DNA of 64,000 bases, taken from the NCBI GenBank assembly GCA_016213645.1, contig JACQZY010000007.1, positions 1 through 64,000 on the forward strand, given 5' to 3'. The translations under genes and the position numbers were made by a program. Under the pieces are notes generated by a model. The model had not been told where the DNA came from. It did no database searches and saw only the letters and a list, made by a program, of their open reading frames with translations. Each line of letters opens with the position of its first letter. Within the stretch, counting starts at the first letter, position 1. Source of the DNA: Actinomycetota bacterium. Lineage in GTDB: Bacteria; Actinomycetota; Thermoleophilia; Solirubrobacterales; JACPNS01. Positions 7,462 to 16,321 of the stretch are shown here, piece after piece.

Positions 7462-9332
7462 CAGGTGGTGGCCCCAATTCGTTTGACGGCATCGGTGGAC
7501 TCCGATGTGAGAATCACGCGGCAGGGACGCTCGGAAAGCACCTTCTGGACGCTCTGGGGAAACAGCGAGCCGCCTCCGCCGCGTTTGATCGGCATCACCA
7601 GCGCGCGGGCGTTCATCTGCATAGCCTCGTCGACGATCCGGCGACCGGCCTGACCTGCGCGAACCTTTTCGAAATGACCGGTCACGCGTCGCCCACCGAT
7701 CTCGCGAGCGCGTTCGATCGCGGTGGCGGCTGCGGCCTCGGATTCGGGAAGCGCGGCGTCGATAGGCGCGTTGGCGGGCACGGTGATCGTGACGAGCACG
7801 TGCACCCCTCGGCGGCGGCGCGTGGCCATCTTCACCGCCGTCAACACCGCGGATTCGGAGAACTCTCCGTCTTCGAACGCCACGAGGATGCTGTCGTATT
7901 CAACGTCGTGCTCAACGATCGGCTTCGGCACGGCAAGCTTCTCGGTGCCGGTCAGAGTGAGCCCCTGACTGCGGCGATAGAACACGTAGAGCGTGATGCC
8001 GACCGCCAGCCAGGCGACGCCGACCGCAAGAGTCACCATGTCGCGCGCAGTCACCACCACCCAGGAGATTGCGGTTCCCCAGCCGCCGAAGATGGCAAAC
8101 AGCGGTATCGCCGTCTTATGCCAGGTCACGTTCATCGGCCCGCGCCAGGGGCGCTCAACCTCGGGGCGCGAGAACCGCAGCTTGATTATCGCCAAGTGCG
8201 CGATCGTGAAGCTGAGCATCGCGCCAAAGGCGTACATCGTGCCGAGGAAATCGGCCTGTCCGGGAATCATCGTCAGACAGGCGATCGCGCCGAACACGAT
8301 GATCGCGATGTACGGCGTTTTATAACGCGGGTGCAGCGTTCTGAGCACTGCCGGAACCTGGCGATGCTGGCCCATCGAGTAGGTGAGGCGCGACACGCCG
8401 ATGATCCCGGCGTTGGTGGCGATCACAAGGATCGTGGCGGCAAGAATGCCCACGTAAATCCTCGCCGGCGCCTCGAACACGCCCAGCGGCATGTTCTCCA
8501 CGACACCGAGAATCGGGTCCCCGGAATACTTGGTCGCAAGCGTGGTGATGCCGTTTTCGACCGGCATCGCGCTGAGCGCCACGGCCGGCAGAAACAGATA
8601 GATTGCAAACACCGCCGCCACGACCATTCGCGTGGCTTGCGGCAGCGTGGTTTTGTAGTCCTTGGCCTCTTCGGCGAGGTTGGAGATCGTCTCGATGCCT
8701 GTATAGGCGACCATGCCGATCGGAATCGCAATCAGAAAGTCGTTCCATGTCGGAGTGATGCCGAAGTCGATGTTTTCAATCAGCACCGTGGGGCTGAAAA
8801 CCAGCACCGCGCCCAGAATCACCAGCAGCACCTGCGTGAAAAAATCCACCACCGAAAGCACGATGTTGACCTTCGCGGACTCTTGGACGCCGACGATGTT
8901 GAGACCGCCCAGCAGCACCAACACGCCGATCCCGAAGACGATGTCCCAAGGCGCGCCCTTCAGCGGTTCCCAGAACACACCCAGGTAGTGCGGCACGAAA
9001 TACGCGCTGATCGCGGCCGTGATTATGTAGTTGAGCATCTGTCCCCAGGCAGCGAAGAACGACCAGAACTCGTTGAAGGCGTGACGCGCGAAGCTGCTGG
9101 AGCCTCCGGCCTCGGGGTACATGGTCGTCGCCTCGATGTAGGTGGCGGCCGTGAAGAAGAAGATGATCCCGCTGATCAGAAAGACGAGCGGCGTCAACCC
9201 CAGGGCAAGGCTCGCGACCAGACCCAGCGCGTAGTAGATCGAACTTCCGACGTTGCCGTAAGCCGTGCTGAAAAGCGCGCTGGTGCCCAGCACCCGCTCC
9301 AGCGAATGTGACTTCGGTCTCCGTTCGGCCAT
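7461..9332 (-). CDS. APC superfamily amino acid permease with universal-stress domain
   Basis: 623 residues, paralogous to the permease downstream. Residues 15-460 hold about twelve transmembrane segments typical of the APC family, including FSTAYGNVGSSIYYALG at helix 1 and EAGGSSSFARHAF in the first cytoplasmic region. Residues 480-615 are a Usp-like domain (YDSILVAFEDGEFS to CRVILTSES). It lacks the long acidic tail of its paralogue. ATG start. It is the first gene of a tightly coupled cluster: this permease, the 57-residue membrane protein, the second permease and the two TrkA-like proteins. Substrate not assignable: cationic or neutral amino acid, or K+, all remain possible. Confidence 0.85.
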   Translation of the reverse strand: MAERRPKSHSLERVLGTSALFSTAYGNVGSSIYYALGLVASLALGLTPLVFLISGIIFFFTAATYIEATTMYPEAGGSSSFARHAFNEFWSFFAAWGQMLNYIITAAISAYFVPHYLGVFWEPLKGAPWDIVFGIGVLVLLGGLNIVGVQESAKVNIVLSVVDFFTQVLLVILGAVLVFSPTVLIENIDFGITPTWNDFLIAIPIGMVAYTGIETISNLAEEAKDYKTTLPQATRMVVAAVFAIYLFLPAVALSAMPVENGITTLATKYSGDPILGVVENMPLGVFEAPARIYVGILAATILVIATNAGIIGVSRLTYSMGQHRQVPAVLRTLHPRYKTPYIAIIVFGAIACLTMIPGQADFLGTMYAFGAMLSFTIAHLAIIKLRFSRPEVERPWRGPMNVTWHKTAIPLFAIFGGWGTAISWVVVTARDMVTLAVGVAWLAVGITLYVFYRRSQGLTLTGTEKLAVPKPIVEHDVEYDSILVAFEDGEFSESAVLTAVKMATRRRRGVHVLVTITVPANAPIDAALPESEAAAATAIERAREIGGRRVTGHFEKVRAGQAGRRIVDEAMQMNARALVMPIKRGGGGSLFPQSVQKVLSERPCRVILTSESTDAVKRIGATT

Positions 9333-9393
9333 CGGCGCACGATTCTACGTGCGCCGGCCACGATCCCCTCGTTCCCATAAAAATCATTCGCAT

Positions 9394-9477
9394 TCCGAAG
9401 CGGTTTTCTGCAGCGGAGTCTGGCTCCGCTGCACCTCCGAAGCGGTTTTCTGCAGCGGAGTCTGGCTCCGCTGCACC
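9394..9477. repeat. two tandem 42-bp copies, each with a perfect hairpin
   Basis: The 42-bp unit occurs twice back to back (9394-9435 and 9436-9477) with no differences. Each copy contains GCAGCGGAG and CTCCGCTGC separated by TCTGG, a perfect 9-bp stem with a 5-base loop. The next bases restart the motif (TGGCTCCG). It lies between the permease operon start and the hppA 3' end and codes for nothing visible. It is probably an intergenic palindromic repeat. Confidence 0.85.
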
Positions 9478-9533
9478 TGGCTCCGCGGCGCTCCGTGGGG
9501 GCTTTCGTTGTGGGGTTGCCGGGCGGATACGGC

Positions 9534-9559
9534 GAAGGCCGCCCTTGCGGGCGGCCTTC
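9534..9559 (-). terminator. hairpin terminator after hppA
   Basis: GAAGGCCGCCC and GGGCGGCCTTC form a perfect 11-bp GC-rich stem around TTGC, 54 bp past the hppA stop. Neither strand has a clear U-run after it, so it is an L-shaped or intrinsic-like terminator at best. The orientation is inferred from the position. Confidence 0.55.
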
Positions 9560-9612
9560 GGGTTCAATCGTTGTCCGGCGGATTAACGCGGCGCCGGCCG
9601 CGTGTCGCGGCG

Positions 9613-11676
9613 TTAGCCCGTGATCAACGGGATCAGCAGCAGGGCGACGATGTTGGCCACCTTGATCATCGGGTTGATCGCGGGACCCGCCGTGTCCTTG
9701 TAGGGGTCGCCGACCGTGTCTCCGGTGATCGACGCCTCATGGGCAGGTGAGCCCTTTCCGCCAAAGGCGCCGTCTTCGATCAGCTTCTTGGCGTTGTCCC
9801 AGGCGCCACCGCCGTTGGTCATCGCGATCGCCATGAACAGGCCGACCACGATCACGCCCATCAACAGGCCGCCGAGCGCCTTGATCGAAAGCACTCCGAC
9901 GATCGTCGTGACGACGATCGGGATCAGTGCCGGAATGATCATCTCGCGCTGCGCGGCCTTCGTCACGATGTCGACACACTGACCGTACTCCGGCTTCTCG
10001 GACCCGTCCATGATGCCGGGCTTCTCCTTGAACTGACGGCGAACCTCGTCCACAACGGCACCGCCGGCACGGCCGACGGCTTCCATCGCGAATGCGGCGA
10101 AGAGGTAAACCATGATGCCACCGACCAGCAGACCGACGAGTACCGCCGGATCGTCGATCGCGAACACGACATTCTCGCCGGCGCTGGAAAGCTCCTCGGT
10201 GAAGGCCTTGAAAAGCACCAGGGCGGCCAGCACGGCCGAGCCGATCGCGTAGCCCTTGGTGACCGCCTTCGTGGTGTTTCCGACCGCGTCGAGCGGGTCG
10301 GTGATGTTGCGCACCTCTTCCGGCAGCTCGGCCATCTCGGCAATACCACCGGCGTTGTCGGTGATCGGACCGAACGCGTCGAGCGCGACGATCAATCCGC
10401 ACAGCGAAAGCTGCGCCATGACCGCTACGCCGATGCCGTAGATGCCGGCCAGTTCGTTGGCGGCCAGGATGCCTCCGACGAACACGACCGCGGGTGCGGC
10501 GGTGGATTGAAAGCCACTCGCCAAACCCTGAATGATGTTCGTGGCGTGGCCGGTCTGTGAAGCTTCGGCCGTGCGCTTGACCGGGCTAAAACGCGTAGAC
10601 GTGTAGTAGTCCGTGATGACGAAGATAAAACCGGTGATCACGATGCCGACAAGCGAGCAAAGCCACAGATCCATCACCGTGTATTCCTCGCCGGATCCGG
10701 TGGAACCGAGATCGCCCATCACCCACTTCGTGACGGGGTAGAAAGCAGCCGAGGCGATCACGCCGGCTGCGAGTACGCCCTTGTACAGAGCGCCCTCGAC
10801 GTGGCCGGTCTTCGTGCGAACGAAGAAGGTGCCGATGATCGAAGCGATGATCGACACGCCGCCGATCACAAGCGGGTAGAGCGCGACACGCGTGAAGTCA
10901 ACCGCGTCAAAAGTGAGCACACCGATCAGCATCACGGCGACTGCGGTGACGGCGTACGTCTCGAAGAGGTCCGCCGCCATGCCGGCGCAGTCACCGACGT
11001 TGTCACCAACGTTGTCGGCGATTACGGCCGGGTTGCGCGGGTCGTCCTCGGGGATTCCGGCCTCGATCTTGCCGACGATGTCGGCGCCGACGTCGGCGCC
11101 CTTGGTGAAGATTCCACCACCAAGTCGCGCAAACACGGAGATCAGTGAGCCACCGAAACCAAGACCGACGAGTGCGTCAATCGCATCACGCTGGTCGAAG
11201 TCGAAGAACGCCGTGAGAATGCCGTAGTACGCCGCGACGCCCAAAAGCGCCAGACCCACGACGAGCATGCCCGTTACGGCACCGCCGCGAAATGCGACGT
11301 CGAGCGCGGACGAGATGCCGCCGCGGGCGGCCTCTGCGACGCGCGCGTTCATGCGCACCGAAACGTTCATGCCGATGTATCCGGCGGCGGCAGATGACGC
11401 GCCACCGATGACAAATCCGATCGCGACGGCCGGACCGAGGTCCGGGAGCAGCGCGATGATCGCCGCGACGACGATTCCCACGATTGCGATCGATGAATAC
11501 TGGCGGTTGAGGTAGGCGCTGGCGCCTTCCTGAACGGCCTGCGAAATCTCGCGCATACGGTCGTTTCCGGCCGAAAGCTTGAGTAGCGACATGGTGTTGA
11601 GAACGCCGTAGAGCACGGCGCCCCCGGCACACACGAGCGCGATGATGACGCCGTGATTGATCAAAAAGTCAGACAA
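9613..11676 (-). CDS. hppA: membrane-bound proton-translocating pyrophosphatase, K+-independent type
   Basis: 687 residues with about sixteen transmembrane helices. It couples PPi hydrolysis to proton export. The substrate-binding segment [15 protein letters not shown] and the aspartate cluster [13 protein letters not shown] are intact. So is the second aspartate site near the C-terminus ([13 protein letters not shown]). The sequence GNTTK at residues 466-470 has Lys where K+-dependent enzymes have Ala, the established marker of K+-independent H+-pumping PPases. The start is a TTG (LSDFLINHG), supported by GAAAGG eight bases upstream. Single-gene unit with a hairpin downstream. It recovers energy from PPi made by biosynthesis. 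Confidence 0.95.
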   Translation of the reverse strand: MSDFLINHGVIIALVCAGGAVLYGVLNTMSLLKLSAGNDRMREISQAVQEGASAYLNRQYSSIAIVGIVVAAIIALLPDLGPAVAIGFVIGGASSAAAGYIGMNVSVRMNARVAEAARGGISSALDVAFRGGAVTGMLVVGLALLGVAAYYGILTAFFDFDQRDAIDALVGLGFGGSLISVFARLGGGIFTKGADVGADIVGKIEAGIPEDDPRNPAVIADNVGDNVGDCAGMAADLFETYAVTAVAVMLIGVLTFDAVDFTRVALYPLVIGGVSIIASIIGTFFVRTKTGHVEGALYKGVLAAGVIASAAFYPVTKWVMGDLGSTGSGEEYTVMDLWLCSLVGIVITGFIFVITDYYTSTRFSPVKRTAEASQTGHATNIIQGLASGFQSTAAPAVVFVGGILAANELAGIYGIGVAVMAQLSLCGLIVALDAFGPITDNAGGIAEMAELPEEVRNITDPLDAVGNTTKAVTKGYAIGSAVLAALVLFKAFTEELSSAGENVVFAIDDPAVLVGLLVGGIMVYLFAAFAMEAVGRAGGAVVDEVRRQFKEKPGIMDGSEKPEYGQCVDIVTKAAQREMIIPALIPIVVTTIVGVLSIKALGGLLMGVIVVGLFMAIAMTNGGGAWDNAKKLIEDGAFGGKGSPAHEASITGDTVGDPYKDTAGPAINPMIKVANIVALLLIPLITG

Positions 11677-11861
11677 GGATTGAACCTTTCGTAATCGGTT
11701 ACTTCTGTAGTCGGAACTGCGGAGACTGAATCAGCTTTTTCCGAGTGCGACGAAAGCAAGATGCTTCCGGCGCAGGGTTGCGTGGACGCGGCGGAGCCGA
11801 CGCCCGAAAAAGCGCGCGTCAGTCTATCGGGAAGGGTGAACGGAGCCGGATTTCGGCCGGA

Positions 11862-13010
11862 TCAGGCATGAATCCGTGCGTCTTGCGCGCCACTGTAAGT
11901 AGCGACTGTCTCTCGTAGAGAAGCGGCCAGCGACTCGCGCGGACCCAGACCGGCGTCGCGTATTCGCTGCGTGGCGTTGCGTTCGGGGATCGCCGGTTCG
12001 ATGCCGAGCTCCGCGCGAACGGGCGCCGTCCAAGTCAGCAGCCGGTCCGCGGCGGCGGCGGCGGGATACTGCTCTCCGGCCCGCAGGTCGATCAACTTTC
12101 CGTCCAAGCCGAAGCGAATCGCGCGCCAGAGGTTCTCCTCGACCATGCGCGGGGCAAGCGGCGTGAAAGGCACGCCTTCATCGTAATCGCGCGCGGCCTG
12201 TGCCACACACGAGACGATCAAGCCCGCCAGCGCCGTGCTGTCGTTCCCGCTGGGTTGCGCGTCGCAGATCCGCACCTCGACCGTGCCAAAGCTGTGATGC
12301 GGCCGCACCGACCACCAAAGCTGTGTGGACTCCACGACTGACTCGGTGCGCTTCAGGAACTCGATGAAATCGCGGTAGGCCGTCCAGTCGCCGAACGCGT
12401 CGGGAACACCGCAGCGCGGAAACATGCGCGTGAAGATCTGTGTACGAGCGGATGCCAGGCCGCTGTCACGGCCTTCGGCGAACGGCGAACTGGCGCTGAT
12501 CGCCAGCAACTCCGGCAGGATCTCTCGAACGCGGTCGCAGACCGCGATCGCGCGGTCCGCCCCGCGCACGCCGACATGCACGTGAAGACTGAACGTGTTG
12601 TTGCGCCAGGCCACGTATTTGAGACCGTCCTCGACCCGGTGGTAGTGCTCCGTGTCGATTATGTGCTGGTCTTGCCACGCGCTGAAGGGGTGCGCGCCGA
12701 GCGCGCCCAGCGTTACCCCCTGTCGTTCCGCGAGTTCGAACAACTTTCGGCGATGATCGGCCTGCAAAGTCACCGCGTGCGCAAAGTTCTCGCCTCGGCC
12801 CGAACGAATCTCGATCTCCGAAGAGATCAGCTCCCCGGCGACCGAAGCGGCCAATCCGTCAACGCCCGCCGCGGCCTCCGCCATCCGCTCGAACCCCGCC
12901 GTGAGCTCCAGCGACGCGGGGTCGAGAATCTGAAACTCCTCTTCGATACCGACGGTGAAATCGGTCGAATCGGCGAACAACTCGTATGCCTTTTTCAGAT
13001 CGAGCGACAT
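11862..13010 (-). CDS. ybdK: carboxylate-amine ligase, GCS2/YbdK family
   Basis: 382 residues of the glutamate-cysteine ligase type 2 superfamily. The family entry motif TVGIEEEFQ (residues 19-27) supplies acidic metal ligands. Further matches are ISSEIEIRSG, HPFSAWQDQ, NNTFSLHVHVG and RPHHSFGTVEVRICD. These enzymes make an ATP-dependent amide bond. YbdK of E. coli has weak gamma-glutamylcysteine ligase activity, while actinobacterial homologues (EgtA-like) serve thiol synthesis. The true substrate is unknown. It starts 31 bp after the rex stop, so it is probably the last gene of the tsaE-rex operon. A thiol-related role would fit the glutaredoxin-like and Rex neighbours (inference). Confidence 0.85.
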   Translation of the reverse strand: MSLDLKKAYELFADSTDFTVGIEEEFQILDPASLELTAGFERMAEAAAGVDGLAASVAGELISSEIEIRSGRGENFAHAVTLQADHRRKLFELAERQGVTLGALGAHPFSAWQDQHIIDTEHYHRVEDGLKYVAWRNNTFSLHVHVGVRGADRAIAVCDRVREILPELLAISASSPFAEGRDSGLASARTQIFTRMFPRCGVPDAFGDWTAYRDFIEFLKRTESVVESTQLWWSVRPHHSFGTVEVRICDAQPSGNDSTALAGLIVSCVAQAARDYDEGVPFTPLAPRMVEENLWRAIRFGLDGKLIDLRAGEQYPAAAAADRLLTWTAPVRAELGIEPAIPERNATQRIRDAGLGPRESLAASLRETVATYSGAQDARIHA

Positions 13011-13041
13011 TTTGGTGCCCCGCGGCGCCGGACGAATCCGG

Positions 13042-13818
13042 CTACTGGAGATAAAAGTAGAGGGCGTAGAGCAGGTCGACGGCCGGGCTGGACGTATGCA
13101 CGGTTACGCCTTGGGGCACTTCGAGCAGAGCATCGGTGTAGTTGAAGATGATCGTCACGCCGGCCTCAACGAGCATTGTGCCGACCGCCGGAGCGGCTTT
13201 TGCCGGTACCGCGATCACGCCGACCAGGATTTCCTCGTCGAGCACCGTCTTGCGCAATTCCTCCGGCGGCTGGATCGTGACGCTGCCGGCCTGCGTGCCG
13301 ACCTTCTTCGGATCGCTGTCAAAAACGGCCTTGATCTCAAAGCCGTGGTCCGCGAACACCTCGGACCCCGCGATCGCCTTGCCCAAGTGACCGGCGCCGA
13401 ACAGCGCAATGTTGTACTTGCCGGCGGTATGCAGGATCGCGCGAATTTGCTCGGTCAGATGGTCCACGTCGTAGCCCACGCCGCGCTTACCGAACTTGCC
13501 AAACCCCGAAAGATCGCGGCGTATCTGCGTGGGATTCACGTGGGTATAGCGGGCCAGCTCCTGCGAATTGATCTTGTCGCGGCCCATTTTCTTGGCCTGC
13601 GTAAGCACCTGCAAATAGCGCGAAAGCCGTGCGGCGACGCCAAGTGAAAGCCGCTCGCCACCCAGCGCGGCCGAAATTTCCGCGCCGTCCTTGGCCCGGC
13701 TGCCGGTGCCGGCGGATTCTGATTTGCGTTTGTTCGAAGTCATTGAACGGGATCCCGCCACGCCATTGCGCGACGGCCGGGCAACCTTAGTAACTCGTCG
13801 GCCGGCCATCGCCGTCAT
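13042..13818 (-). CDS. rex: redox-sensing transcriptional repressor Rex
   Basis: 258 residues. A basic, low-complexity N-terminal extension of about 50 residues precedes the winged-helix domain (LSRYLQVL to FGKFGKRGVGY). The NAD(H)-binding Rossmann domain begins at IALFGAGHLGKAI, and the C-terminal domain-swapped helix is SPAVDLLYALYFYLQ. Rex senses the NADH/NAD+ ratio and represses respiratory and fermentation genes when NADH is low. The ATG overlaps the upstream glutaredoxin-like stop as ATGA, so this long start is supported. ATGs at codons 4 and 26 would also work. Encoding Rex in a t6A-modification operon is uncommon. Confidence 0.95.
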   Translation of the reverse strand: MTAMAGRRVTKVARPSRNGVAGSRSMTSNKRKSESAGTGSRAKDGAEISAALGGERLSLGVAARLSRYLQVLTQAKKMGRDKINSQELARYTHVNPTQIRRDLSGFGKFGKRGVGYDVDHLTEQIRAILHTAGKYNIALFGAGHLGKAIAGSEVFADHGFEIKAVFDSDPKKVGTQAGSVTIQPPEELRKTVLDEEILVGVIAVPAKAAPAVGTMLVEAGVTIIFNYTDALLEVPQGVTVHTSSPAVDLLYALYFYLQ

Positions 13819-14063
13819 GCCCCGGACGCCGCACGCAGAGCCTCTTCCAGGCCGCCGTGGCGGTGGTCGTCCTCGCGCAGCCGCTCAACCCCGTCTATCA
13901 GAACGACCGGAATCGCCTCCAGATAGCGACCGTGAAGCTCGTCGTCGCCCTCGATGTCGATCATTTCAAGCGTGAATCCAAATCGTTCACGCAGCGCCTC
14001 GGCGGCGGTCACGGCTTCTTCGCAGAGATGACAACCGGCACGGGTGTAGATCAAGACCTCCAC
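13815..14063 (-). CDS. glutaredoxin-like (DUF836-type) thioredoxin-fold protein
   Basis: An 82-residue protein. The start is a GTG (VEVLIYTRAGCHLCEE) one base after the tsaD stop, with GGGAG about nine bases upstream. The longest open frame would run 28 residues into tsaD and is less likely. The thioredoxin fold shows C-H-L-C at residues 11-14, cis-Pro in IPVVLIDG, and a C-terminal helix (GGLEEALRAA). It may reduce disulfides. It is translationally coupled to rex at its 3' end (ATGA), so the two are made together. Partner unknown. Confidence 0.8.
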   Translation of the reverse strand: MEVLIYTRAGCHLCEEAVTAAEALRERFGFTLEMIDIEGDDELHGRYLEAIPVVLIDGVERLREDDHRHGGLEEALRAASGA

Positions 14064-14064
14064 T

Positions 14065-15081
14065 TCACCGTTCTCCCGCCGCGAGCGCCGGCGTTCCGCT
14101 GGGAAACGCGTCGAGCGCCGCGTACTTCGGATACGGCGTCGGCGCAATCCCGATCGCGGCGGCGGCGATCATCGCCGCGTTGTCCGTGCACAGTTCGCGC
14201 GGCGGCACTTTCACGTGCACGCCAAGTTCGGCCACGCGTTCACGCAGCAGCGAGTTCGCCGCCACTCCGCCGCCGATCGCGACGCGCTCCAGGCCGGTGC
14301 GAGAAAGCGCATGCTCAACGCGGCCGACCAGCATGTCCACCACAGCTCGCTGATACGAGGCGGCCAGATCCGCCTTGACGCGCTCAAACTCGTCGGTCGG
14401 CATCTCGCGAAGCTTGTAAAGCAGCGAGGTCTTGATTCCGCTGAAGCTGAAGTCCAACTCACCGACGAACGTGCGCGGAAAGTCGAACGCGCGATCGTCG
14501 CCCTCGCGCGCCAGAGCGTCGAGCGCGGCGCCGCCCGGGTAGCCCAGACCCAGCAACCGCGCGCCTTTGTCGAACGCTTCGCCGGCGGCGTCGTCGGTCG
14601 TCTCGCCGATCAGCTGATGCGTGTCATGATCGCTCACGCGCTCCAAAAACGTGTGACCGCCGCTCGCGATCAGGCATAGAAACGGCGGCTCGATCGGGTC
14701 GGGTTGCAGAAAGTTGGCGGCCACGTGGGCGCGAAGATGATTCACCGGAACCAGCGGCAACTCTGCCGCCGCCGCCAGCGCCTTTGCGTAAGAAAATCCC
14801 ACGAGCAGCGCGCCGATCAGCCCGGGGCCTTGCGTGGCCGCCACCACGGAAACCTCGTCCAGCGTGACGCCCGCGTCCGAAAGTGCGATGGCAACCACGC
14901 CGTCGAGCATCTCCAGATGACGCCGCGAGGCGACCTCAGGCACCACGCCGCCGAAGCGGTCGTGGTCCATTTGTGAGGCGATTATGTTCGAAAGCACGCG
15001 GCCGTCGCCGCTTACGATCGCCGCGCAGGTGTCGTCGCATGAAGTTTCGATTCCAAGCATCAGTTGATCCGGCTCGATCAT
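14065..15081 (-). CDS. tsaD: tRNA N6-adenosine threonylcarbamoyltransferase
   Basis: 338 residues of the Kae1/Gcp/TsaD family, which transfers the threonylcarbamoyl group to A37 of ANN-decoding tRNAs, working with TsaB and TsaE. GIETSCDDT at the N-terminus belongs to the ASKHA fold. NHLRAH (about residue 108) supplies the HxxxH metal ligands. IASGGHT and VAIGGGVAANS are nucleotide-binding loops. The start is the ATG (MIEPDQ) that overlaps the rimI stop as ATGA; the longest frame is 23 residues longer. Confidence 0.95.
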   Translation of the reverse strand: MIEPDQLMLGIETSCDDTCAAIVSGDGRVLSNIIASQMDHDRFGGVVPEVASRRHLEMLDGVVAIALSDAGVTLDEVSVVAATQGPGLIGALLVGFSYAKALAAAAELPLVPVNHLRAHVAANFLQPDPIEPPFLCLIASGGHTFLERVSDHDTHQLIGETTDDAAGEAFDKGARLLGLGYPGGAALDALAREGDDRAFDFPRTFVGELDFSFSGIKTSLLYKLREMPTDEFERVKADLAASYQRAVVDMLVGRVEHALSRTGLERVAIGGGVAANSLLRERVAELGVHVKVPPRELCTDNAAMIAAAAIGIAPTPYPKYAALDAFPSGTPALAAGER

Positions 15082-15593
15082 CTGTGGCCCTTCCAATCGG
15101 TCGGATTGGCGACGTTTGGCGGCACGAAGTTCTTGTCGGTGCTGCGCCACATGATCAGCGCGTCCTCGCGGTTGTCGGTGTAGTAGCCGGGACGCGTGCC
15201 GGCCACGCGAAAGCCGGTGCGCTCGTACATTTCAATCGCGGCCAGGTTGGAGACGCGAACCTCCAGCGTGTAGTGCGTACGCGCGCCTTCGGTGAGGTGG
15301 AAAAGCTCGTTCATCAATGCAGTGGCGACGCCGCCGCGTCGGCGACCGGGCGCCACCGAAACGTTCATCACGTGCCAGACCTGCGCGTAACGTGCGGCGA
15401 TCAGGTATCCGATCAGTTCGTTTTCGGCGCCGACGGCGGCCAGGCAAACGCTCGACGCCTTCGAAAGCTCAAGTACGAACATCGACTGCGACCACGGCGT
15501 CGGAAATGCGATCCGCTCGATCTCCAGCGCGGCCGGCAAGTCGGTGATTTCCAGCCGACGCAGATCGAACGCCTTGTCAGGCAACGCGTTCAT
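15078..15593 (-). CDS. rimI: ribosomal protein S18-alanine N-acetyltransferase
   Basis: 171 residues of the GNAT fold. The acetyl-CoA site is V-A-P-G-R-R-R-G-G-V-A (about residues 79-89), and NLAAIEMYERTGF forms the alpha-4 region. Its position between tsaB and tsaD is the standard RimI location in many bacteria, which is the main reason for naming it over other GNATs. There is a C-terminal tail of about 15 residues after the domain. Both ends overlap neighbours by ATGA. Confidence 0.9.
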   Translation of the reverse strand: MNALPDKAFDLRRLEITDLPAALEIERIAFPTPWSQSMFVLELSKASSVCLAAVGAENELIGYLIAARYAQVWHVMNVSVAPGRRRGGVATALMNELFHLTEGARTHYTLEVRVSNLAAIEMYERTGFRVAGTRPGYYTDNREDALIMWRSTDKNFVPPNVANPTDWKGHR

Positions 15594-16321
15594 GATTCGG
15601 CGTTCACCAGCCAGCGTTCCCGCGAACTCACCTTGGCGTCCGGCGGGCGGATGTAATTGGGAACCACACTCGCCGGCTCGCCGGCGACGGCGGCCCTTGA
15701 AAGCTCGATGATCGCGACGGCGCTGACAACGTGTCGTGGGTCGTCGCCGGCCGGCACCTGCAATCCCGCTTCAACGAGCCGATCCCGCAGCTTGATCGCG
15801 CCGTCTCCGACGGCCCGCGCCTCCAAGCCGGCGACCCGGTCGATCAGCTCGTCTGGACCGCTCACACAATCCTCTCCGCCCGGGAGCCGGTAGAAGTATT
15901 CGCCCCGTCGCGCGTCGATCACAGGCAGCACGCACGTGCCCGCCTGCTCGCCGCCTTTGGCGACCGTCGCCGCGCCGTCTGGAGGATTGCTCGCGCCGGT
16001 CCCCGCGGCCAGCGCGGAAAGCGAGGAAACCGGCGTCAGGCGAAGTCCGCGCGCGGTGGCGATCGCGCGAGCGGTGGTCACACCGATCCGCAGACCCGTG
16101 AACGCGCCCGGCCCCACCCCCACGGCCAACCGCTCGATCTCGTCCCATCCAGCTCCGGCGCGGTCGAGCAACTCCACGATCGCCGGCAGCAACTCGGTGG
16201 CGTGCGCGGGCCGTTCGAGCATGCGCCCGCTCTCCGGGCGGTGCTCGAAGACCTCGCCGTCGGCCCGGCCCAACGCCACCGAGCACGCGGCGGTCGCCGT
16301 GTCAAAGGCCAGCACCGTCAT
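15590..16321 (-). CDS. tsaB: tRNA t6A37 threonylcarbamoyl complex dimerization subunit
   Basis: 243 residues (from the ATG giving MTVLAFDTA). This is the TsaB/YeaZ paralogue of TsaD, needed for complex assembly but without the metal-binding HxxxH. Family motifs are AFDTATAACSVAL and VGVGPGAFTGLRIG. It overlaps tsaE by ATGA, which favours this start over the longer frame that begins seven residues upstream. Confidence 0.93.
   Translation of the reverse strand: MTVLAFDTATAACSVALGRADGEVFEHRPESGRMLERPAHATELLPAIVELLDRAGAGWDEIERLAVGVGPGAFTGLRIGVTTARAIATARGLRLTPVSSLSALAAGTGASNPPDGAATVAKGGEQAGTCVLPVIDARRGEYFYRLPGGEDCVSGPDELIDRVAGLEARAVGDGAIKLRDRLVEAGLQVPAGDDPRHVVSAVAIIELSRAAVAGEPASVVPNYIRPPDAKVSSRERWLVNAES

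Noticed and set aside
6263-7486. Plus-strand 407-residue open frame over the second permease and the small gene
   Set aside because: It has repetitive polar composition and no start site, and it overlaps two supported genes.
7674-9311. Plus-strand 545-residue open frame antisense to the first APC permease
   Set aside because: Its sequence is Arg/His/Asp-rich and has no motif; it mirrors the codon pattern of the real permease gene on the other strand.
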